Source: Maea johnstoni (lineage: Eukaryota > Annelida > Polychaeta > Spionida > Magelonidae). From it: DNA of 64,000 bases. Shown here one piece after another: positions 58,273-64,000 of the stretch; within the stretch, counting starts at the first letter, position 1; the number at the start of each line of letters is the position of its first letter. Where the stretch lies: positions 10,207,443 through 10,271,442 of the forward strand of contig OZ012686.1 of NCBI GenBank assembly GCA_963942565.1. The letters run 5' to 3'. The notes under the pieces were generated by a model that ran no database searches, had not been told where the DNA came from, and was given only the letters and a program-made list of their open reading frames with translations. Made by a program: the position numbers and the translations under genes.

Positions 58273-60186
58273 ATGGCAACGGGAGGAGGATACCGCAAAG
58301 AAGACCATGATAAGAGATGGCCAAGCAAGTCACCACAGAAATGGAGACAAGCCCTTCCAGACTCACAGTCGAGCGAACAAGCAGACGACCCGGACGGCGA
58401 ATGCCCCGACCAAGAGCTGGAAAACGACCTCTCGGACCTCTCCCTTCACAGAGAAGACAATCAGAATGGTCTGATTATTCCCGGTGATCAGGTAAGACAA
58501 CCTTTTCCTATCACCGATTCACCTAGCGAAGAAGAATCAGAGGCGTCAAATTACGCCAGCGCCTCCGAGGCGAATCAGACCGCCATTTTTGTCACTAAAA
58601 ACAAAGGCGCGATACCTAAAACATCCACTCCAAAGGTAACAACTAAGAAAGCTAAGAATATTAAGAAATCTAGCCATGACAACTTAAATACCGATACTCC
58701 ACCCATCAATCGATACTTCTGTCGTACTAACAAGGTGGGAGAGACGGTACCATCACCCGTACCACCACCCAATATTTTAGACTGGTACGAGCGTGTAGAT
58801 AATGATGCACATAAATATGACAACACTCCGTTAACCGTATTAGGAAGGTTAGAACCCTTACCACAACGCTCTCCGAGCCCGGGTAAGACAAGCAAACGGA
58901 AACGAATCAATAGCAATGGTAAATCTATAACCACTGCCACTAGTAAGGATAGTATCAAATCCTCTACACATAATGGCGACTCGGTGATACCCATCATCGA
59001 ACAGCCCAACACGGTAAATATGGATGAGGAAGACAATATAGTCCCTCAACAACAACATACCATTCCATGGTTACTGGACATATATCCAGCCGACCAACCC
59101 CTACCAGAAGACCTAGTTGGTAAACGGGTCAGATTTAGGGAAGATAATAAACATACTCGGGACAATAACAATCCTACTGTTAATGACATTGATATTGCCA
59201 CTACCAATAGCAAATCTAATGATCCACAATTTCCTTCTAATTTACAGGAAGGCGACCGGGACTTCTTGCAGATCCCGGAAGATGCACATCCATTTTTCAA
59301 GCGCAGCCGAGGGTGTTTGAGTGCAGCATCCAGGGCAGACTGTAGGGCCAGTCACCTAGAGGAGATGGTCGAAAGAGAAATCGCGCTCCCCTGGGCTCTT
59401 AGACTGGAACCGATTCCAGGCTATCTACTAAACATCAGCCCTCAACTCATCAGAATCCAGAAGCGTAATGCTATAGCATTAGAGAGAGAGGCAGCGAAGC
59501 TGTTGCGCCGCTCCTGCACACATCTCACCACTCAAGGAACTCTAAACTGGAACATAGTTGCAAACTTCTATGGGAAAGATGACGCCGGCCTCGAGAAAGC
59601 CAGGCGCAAAATGGACTCTATGGTTGCTAAAGATTTCACCAAAGAGCAAGATAAACTGGAAGATAAAAAAGACTTTATCTTCGATCATCCGGTGACCAAC
59701 GATGACATCACCGAGAATCTCAAGATCAGGGGTTATTTCAACCCTAACAGACGTGGGACATCGCCCACCAGAGCTCAACCTGTACAAGTTGACAACCAAG
59801 CTCCAAATGACCAACGTGCTGCCCCAGACAACAGGGAGCAGCCCAACAACAACAGGCCTCCTCCGATGGAAGTCAACCATCGTCAACCAGCCCGAGCCAA
59901 AAGAAGGAGATCAAACTCGCGCTCCAGGTCCAGGTCACCTAACAGAGGCCGAGGCGGTTATACCAATCGCAACTACCAACGACCCAACAACAGGGGCGGC
60001 CACAATAGAGGCAGGGGAAGAGGCCAGAACAGAAACAGAGGAGGATATCCCGATCGCAACAACTATTACCAGGGACCTCCGAACATACCGGACCCAGATC
60101 AACTTGGTGCCATTATCCGACAGGTAGTGGAACACATGAACTATCCCGCCCCCCAACAAGCCAGGGGTAGAGACTATAGGAACTAG
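58273..60186 (+). CDS. Penelope-like element ORF1: acidic/basic protein with RS/RG-rich tail
   Basis: 637 codons. The ATG lies in a good context (AATATGGCA) 72 nt after the predicted ribozyme cut. The N-terminal ~130 residues are hydrophilic and acidic (DDPDGECPDQELENDLSDLS). Residues about 340-480 look helical (REIALPWALRLEPIPGYLLN; ANFYGKDDAGLEKARRKMDS) and are the likely conserved core. The tail has KRRR at 543-546, an RS stretch SNSRSRSRSP at 547-556, then RG/RN-rich repeats (GRGGYTNRN, RGRGRGQNRNRGGY) to about 605, typical of RNA binding and nuclear or nucleolar targeting. It ends with a short helix (DQLGAIIRQVVEHMNYP). No cysteine-knuckle, protease or enzyme motif was seen. Most described Penelope-like elements centre on one RT ORF, so a separate ORF1 of this size is notable. 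By analogy with LINE ORF1 it may bind element RNA; this is inference. Confidence 0.85.
   Translation: MATGGGYRKEDHDKRWPSKSPQKWRQALPDSQSSEQADDPDGECPDQELENDLSDLSLHREDNQNGLIIPGDQVRQPFPITDSPSEEESEASNYASASEANQTAIFVTKNKGAIPKTSTPKVTTKKAKNIKKSSHDNLNTDTPPINRYFCRTNKVGETVPSPVPPPNILDWYERVDNDAHKYDNTPLTVLGRLEPLPQRSPSPGKTSKRKRINSNGKSITTATSKDSIKSSTHNGDSVIPIIEQPNTVNMDEEDNIVPQQQHTIPWLLDIYPADQPLPEDLVGKRVRFREDNKHTRDNNNPTVNDIDIATTNSKSNDPQFPSNLQEGDRDFLQIPEDAHPFFKRSRGCLSAASRADCRASHLEEMVEREIALPWALRLEPIPGYLLNISPQLIRIQKRNAIALEREAAKLLRRSCTHLTTQGTLNWNIVANFYGKDDAGLEKARRKMDSMVAKDFTKEQDKLEDKKDFIFDHPVTNDDITENLKIRGYFNPNRRGTSPTRAQPVQVDNQAPNDQRAAPDNREQPNNNRPPPMEVNHRQPARAKRRRSNSRSRSRSPNRGRGGYTNRNYQRPNNRGGHNRGRGRGQNRNRGGYPDRNNYYQGPPNIPDPDQLGAIIRQVVEHMNYPAPQQARGRDYRN
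58489..58497 (+). other. Consensus 5' splice-site match inside ORF1
   Basis: CAG|GTAAGA with the junction after 58491. A plausible acceptor (TTCATTGTTGACAG, AG at 60278-60279) lies four bases before the ORF2 ATG. Splicing between them would remove 1788 nt, nearly all of ORF1, and bring the ORF2 start close to the 5' end. The join does not fuse the frames. Motif match only. Confidence 0.3.
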
Positions 60187-60283
60187 CCACAACTCCTATG
60201 CACGTTTTACATATGTGATTGGTGAGCAATCTCCCACACATATTTAGTATAAGCAACATTTCCTGTTCATTGTTGACAGTTTC

Positions 60284-63200
60284 ATGTTATCTTCAAAATA
60301 TACTCTCGAATTAGAAAATCACTTCCTAGATACTACTCTCTATGGATATGACCTAGATGTGTCAATCTTTATATATCTAGTTAAAGACATTTGGTCCACC
60401 CTTCAAGGGGACTCTTATATCAAGACACTATATGAGACATTTAAAATAGACAAATTTGTCATCATACAATTACATAGGTATAGCAGGTTAATTGATCTTG
60501 TTTTCCGTTCGCTTCACCACTTAGCTAAATATGAGGGCTACATACCTAGACCCAAATATAAAAAGGCATCAGATATTCAATCTAAGGACTCTATTAACAT
60601 AGATAATAGAAGCAAATCCAAAAGTCAGTACACCAAAGGTAGTACGAAAACTAGTAATCTTAAACCTAATTCCAGTAGTGATACTGTGGACTCATCGATA
60701 GACAAGCAGTCTTATTTTTTGGAGATCACTAATCAGATCCAATTAGAGACTAAAATTCTATTCCAAAAGAATTGTAAAGCATGCCTACAGTCACTAGGCA
60801 ATTGCCATAATTGTAACCAATCAGGATTTCACTTAGAAAATACTATCAATGGCACTATCAACACCAATAGTGACCCGACAATCACCAAACCACCCATTCC
60901 ATGTAGGGCAGGGAATGTGAATTTGTACAACCAACACTGTTATTTTATTACCAGCAATAAAAACAGTAATTCTTCAAAAATTGAAGATATCTCTTCTGTT
61001 GTCAACCTTTCTAACAAACAACTCACCCCTCCTGAACTCACTATATTAGAGAAAGGGTTAAAATTTTGCCCCACTCCTGGTGAACCAGACATATCAGAAC
61101 AACATAACGACTTGGAGAAATTCCATCTCCGACTCAAAAGGTACTTGCATTTTTATAAAGCTCCTGCCGACAACTCAATGGATGATGATACTATTATCAC
61201 ACCATCTAGTCTAGACCCAAGAGATCCCTTTGAACATCAAAAATTCAAAAATCCATCATCATGGGTCCCCCCATTGGTATCAAATTTAGAACATTTCATT
61301 ACCAAAAATCATCTAGATCTTTCGGACACAAAAATCCCCAAGAACAAATTTAACAATATAAGCAAAGATGAAAGGACAGCCATTAAAAACCTGTCCACAG
61401 ATAAGTCTATTGTAATCAAACAAGCAGACAAAGGGGGAGCAGTAGTCGTAATGAATCGAAACGACTACATCAAAGAGGGTAAGAGACAACTATCAGACAA
61501 CAAATTTTATATTCAGACAGAAAATGATCTGACTGAAGACCATTACAAGTCTATTGAAACCAAGGTTAATGATATGCACATTAAAGGAGAAATTGACATC
61601 TCCTGCTATGATTACCTCACTCACAAACCAGTGAGAACAGCACAGTTCTATATGTTACCCAAGATACATAAGAACAAAGAAATACCACCGGGCAGACCCA
61701 TAGTTTCTGGGAACGGGTGCCCTACTGAAAGAATCTCACAATTTGTGGATTACTTTCTCCAACCAGGTGTTAAGAAAATAAGATCTTACATCCAAGACAC
61801 TACACACTTCCTTAGAATACTCCAAGAATTAGATACCCTACCGGCTAACACCTACTTAGTCACTATGGATGTATCCAGCCTTTACACCAATATCCCTAAC
61901 ATTGAGGGTATTGAGGCCTGCAACATTCTACTCAATAGAGAGAGACCAATGGCCAGACATCCCACAAATAGCAGCTTGATAGATCTGCTTACTCAAGTGT
62001 TGACGATGAACAATTTCGATTTTGATGAACAACACTTCCTCCAAATAGGAGGTACAGCCATGGGTACGAGAGTAGCCCCATGTTACGCCAATACCTTTAT
62101 GGGTTGGTATGAAGACACACATGTCTACCAATATCACACACTTCCCAGACTATGGAAGAGATATATCGATGACATTTTCGTCATCTGGACACACAGCCAC
62201 CAACAACTTGAGGAATTCATTGGTCACCTCAATCAATGCATGCCCTCAATCAAATTTGAGACTGAATCATCCCAGGAGAAAGTAAATTTCCTGGATGTGA
62301 CAGTCACACTATGTCCGGGAGGTCACATTACCACTGACCTCTACACCAAACCAACCGATAGTCACAATTACCTGGACTATCAATCAGCTCATCCCAAACA
62401 CTGTAGAGTAGGAATACCATTCAGTCAATTCCTACGACTGAAACGCATCTGCAGCGAAACAGACACATTCACTGAGAGGTGTAGGGAAATGTCCAAACAC
62501 TTCATTCGGGCAAACTACCCACCTAATGTCATCAAAGAAGCCTTTAACAAGGTATACCCCATAGCACGCAGGGAACTACTGCTCCCCAAAGAACAAGCAG
62601 AACCCAACCCACAGGATCCCAATAAAAGTTTCCTGATCACCACATTCCACCCATTCTTCAAAGAATGCGGTCAGATAGTCACCAGAAATTGGGACCTGTT
62701 AGACAGGTCAAGTGCAACAAGACCCCTCATGAACCTAAGAGTCATCAGGGGCAACAGGAGAGCCAAGAACCTACGTGATCTATTAGTTAGAGCACGGTTA
62801 CCAATTCAAGCACCCACCAACGTGCCAAATCAACTTAGGCCTCCAAGTACCGCCAACATGAGAGGTACTAGACCACCAACACGCTGCACCAGGCATCCAT
62901 GCAGGTACTGCCGTGTTATCAACAGGACTGGCACAATCACCAGTAATGTCACAGGCAAACAGTACAACACCAGATCCAATGTCACCTGCCGCTCAAACAA
63001 TGTCATATATTGCCTGTCCTGTCGTACTTGTGGAAAACAGTATGTAGGCCAGACAAAACGTCAACTGGTAGAAAGACTACGCGAACACTTCCGTAGCATA
63101 AACAATCATGCCAGCAACCATATTGTAGGGAGACACTTCAACTCCCAAAACCACCTAGGTATAGCATCATTAGAGGTACACATACTGTGCTTCATTAGAG

Positions 63201-63322
63201 CTAACCCCAACAGACCAGAAAGCAGGCAAGTCCGCCTAGACTCTGAGATCAAATGGATCCACAGACTCAGATCCTTCGTTCCAAAGGGTCTCAACCTGAT
63301 GGATAATAACACCTACATCTAG
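60284..63322 (+). CDS. Penelope-like element ORF2: reverse transcriptase with GIY-YIG endonuclease
   Basis: 1012 codons, in a different frame from ORF1. The N-terminal part includes a C-x2-C-x6-C-x2-C cluster at residues 164-177 (CKACLQSLGNCHNC). RT region: KQADKGGAVVVM (379-390), FYMLPKIHKN (around 455), GRPIVSGNGCPTERISQFVD, MDVSSLYTNIP (528-538, first catalytic Asp 529), GGTAMGTRVAPCYANTFM (589-606), YIDD (627-630, catalytic pair 629-630), then VNFLDVTV. These are the Penelope/telomerase-like RT blocks. A linker with C-x4-C-x2-C (CTRHPCRYC, 868-876) leads to the GIY-YIG domain: IYCLSCRTCGKQYVGQT (908-924) with R in LVERLREHF and the Glu in SEIKWIHRL. The protein would copy the element RNA and nick the target. 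It looks intact. Confidence 0.95.
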   Translation: MLSSKYTLELENHFLDTTLYGYDLDVSIFIYLVKDIWSTLQGDSYIKTLYETFKIDKFVIIQLHRYSRLIDLVFRSLHHLAKYEGYIPRPKYKKASDIQSKDSINIDNRSKSKSQYTKGSTKTSNLKPNSSSDTVDSSIDKQSYFLEITNQIQLETKILFQKNCKACLQSLGNCHNCNQSGFHLENTINGTINTNSDPTITKPPIPCRAGNVNLYNQHCYFITSNKNSNSSKIEDISSVVNLSNKQLTPPELTILEKGLKFCPTPGEPDISEQHNDLEKFHLRLKRYLHFYKAPADNSMDDDTIITPSSLDPRDPFEHQKFKNPSSWVPPLVSNLEHFITKNHLDLSDTKIPKNKFNNISKDERTAIKNLSTDKSIVIKQADKGGAVVVMNRNDYIKEGKRQLSDNKFYIQTENDLTEDHYKSIETKVNDMHIKGEIDISCYDYLTHKPVRTAQFYMLPKIHKNKEIPPGRPIVSGNGCPTERISQFVDYFLQPGVKKIRSYIQDTTHFLRILQELDTLPANTYLVTMDVSSLYTNIPNIEGIEACNILLNRERPMARHPTNSSLIDLLTQVLTMNNFDFDEQHFLQIGGTAMGTRVAPCYANTFMGWYEDTHVYQYHTLPRLWKRYIDDIFVIWTHSHQQLEEFIGHLNQCMPSIKFETESSQEKVNFLDVTVTLCPGGHITTDLYTKPTDSHNYLDYQSAHPKHCRVGIPFSQFLRLKRICSETDTFTERCREMSKHFIRANYPPNVIKEAFNKVYPIARRELLLPKEQAEPNPQDPNKSFLITTFHPFFKECGQIVTRNWDLLDRSSATRPLMNLRVIRGNRRAKNLRDLLVRARLPIQAPTNVPNQLRPPSTANMRGTRPPTRCTRHPCRYCRVINRTGTITSNVTGKQYNTRSNVTCRSNNVIYCLSCRTCGKQYVGQTKRQLVERLREHFRSINNHASNHIVGRHFNSQNHLGIASLEVHILCFIRANPNRPESRQVRLDSEIKWIHRLRSFVPKGLNLMDNNTYI

Positions 63323-64000
63323 GAAAAAGAACAGGAATTAAAACAACACAGTCAATACGCTGTACTTAGCAATAGTGCCTATTTATTATGATAATTGTCA
63401 CTATATACACATATACTTTACACATGTTATGTTATATTTACACAATGATTCTACACTTACATAGTTAGATGAATTTACAAATGAAATATCAAATAAATTC
63501 ACTGATTGATTTATTATTTACACATGGTACTTAATTCCATAGTCTGGTAGTCCATTACAAGACCTAGTCTGTAGAGACATGTACCCGGTAACTATGTATT
63601 CAAATACTTTCGTAGTCTCTACAGACTATACTTACCATTCTATCTATCCCACTCTAAATTTCTATAGGGTGACCCGAGATAGTTAGACTCTTTTTAACAA
63701 AGAGATTTGCGTTCACCCCTATATACACCTATAGGACATTTTAGAATTACATCTTTCTACTTTCATCACTTGGACCTTGCACCACACAAGGTCCGGGCTC
63801 GATTGTTACAGCAATCACATTTTCATTAAATATGTTCCTGATTACTTTGTATCTCGAACATATAGCATTGTCACATCAACAATGCGCCGCATCACATTCA
63901 TTATTATCCCAAATCCTCTGATGAGATCCATAATAGGATCGAAACCGCTTACCAACACTTGTCGTCTCAGACACATTGTTTCTCATATAGCCTCCACTCA
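63067..64000 (+). repeat. Right pseudo-LTR copy (partial in window)
   Basis: Corresponds to 57131-58064 at an offset of 5936 with no difference that I could see by reading. It includes the last 85 codons of ORF2, the 3' UTR hairpins and the hammerhead core box (CTGATGA at 63918-63924). The cleavage half of the ribozyme would lie beyond the window end. Confidence 0.95.

Larger units (their letters stand above)
58201..64000 (+). mobile_element. Full-length Penelope-like element (window cuts its 3' end)
   Basis: Order: 72-nt leader, ORF1 (58273-60186), 97-nt spacer, ORF2 (60284-63322), 3' UTR running off the window. The repeat offset gives a unit of 5936 bp, so the unit would end near 64136. 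ORF2 has Penelope-type reverse transcriptase motifs and a C-terminal GIY-YIG endonuclease, placing it among endonuclease-bearing animal Penelope-like elements; I cannot fix the subclade by eye. Both frames are open and the repeats look identical, so the copy appears whole and young. Whether another unit follows cannot be seen. Confidence 0.9.

Noticed and set aside
58575-60192. Minus-strand frames of 85-153 codons opposite ORF1 and 141-codon plus shadow
   Set aside because: They overlap the clear ORF1 coding frame and have no motif of their own.

Overview
The window looks like repeat-choked intergenic or intronic DNA from an invertebrate animal, probably marine. The reasons are a complete Penelope-like retroelement, tRNA-derived SINEs, 5'-truncated LINEs with zf-RVT tails, several MITE families, a foldback element and more than a dozen long (TA)n microsatellites. 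I cannot name the species. I found no convincing host protein-coding gene; almost every long open frame is a transposable-element gene or an artefact of a simple or tandem repeat. The one possible host-like exon is a weak DUF3504-like frame at 2916-3206.

Layout. 1-8.9 kb: mostly unassigned DNA with scattered SINE and MITE copies and an (ACAT)n array. 8.95-12.3 kb: a satellite of 67-bp units whose monomer matches the tRNA-like head of the local SINE. 12.8-28 kb: long (TA)n tracts, more MITEs and SINEs, and a 200-N assembly gap. 28.2-34.9 kb: the most layered region. A 60-bp tandem array is interrupted by a LINE with an 11-bp target duplication, and that LINE is interrupted by a 3.4-kb inverted-repeat (foldback) element with subterminal tandem repeats. 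35.9-37.8 kb: the last 558 codons of an L1/Tx1-type LINE. 38.1-39.0 kb: a TA-flanked non-autonomous DNA transposon. 44.1-46.0 kb: a 26-bp minisatellite interrupted by a SINE piece. 49.5-49.9 kb: a decayed CR1/L2-type LINE tail.

57.1-64.0 kb: the high point. A dicistronic Penelope-like element (ORF1 with a basic RS/RG-rich tail; ORF2 with reverse transcriptase and GIY-YIG endonuclease) sits head-to-tail behind a 5'-truncated copy. The two copies share at least 934 bp that I read as identical, so the insertion is young. The shared (pseudo-LTR) segment carries a hammerhead ribozyme core. Helix II is perfect. Helix III can be traced as a long symmetrical helix closed by a roughly 155-nt loop. The GUC cleavage site lies 72 nt upstream of the ORF1 start. 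If active, the ribozyme would cut tandem transcripts exactly between units, leaving an mRNA that begins just before ORF1.

How the parts relate. PLE, LINE and SINE copies, and at least two TTAA-type MITE families, have inserted into one another and into microsatellites. The SINE head has been amplified into satellite-like arrays at three places (8.95-12.3, 28.3-28.5 and 34.35-34.69 kb) at three stages of growth.
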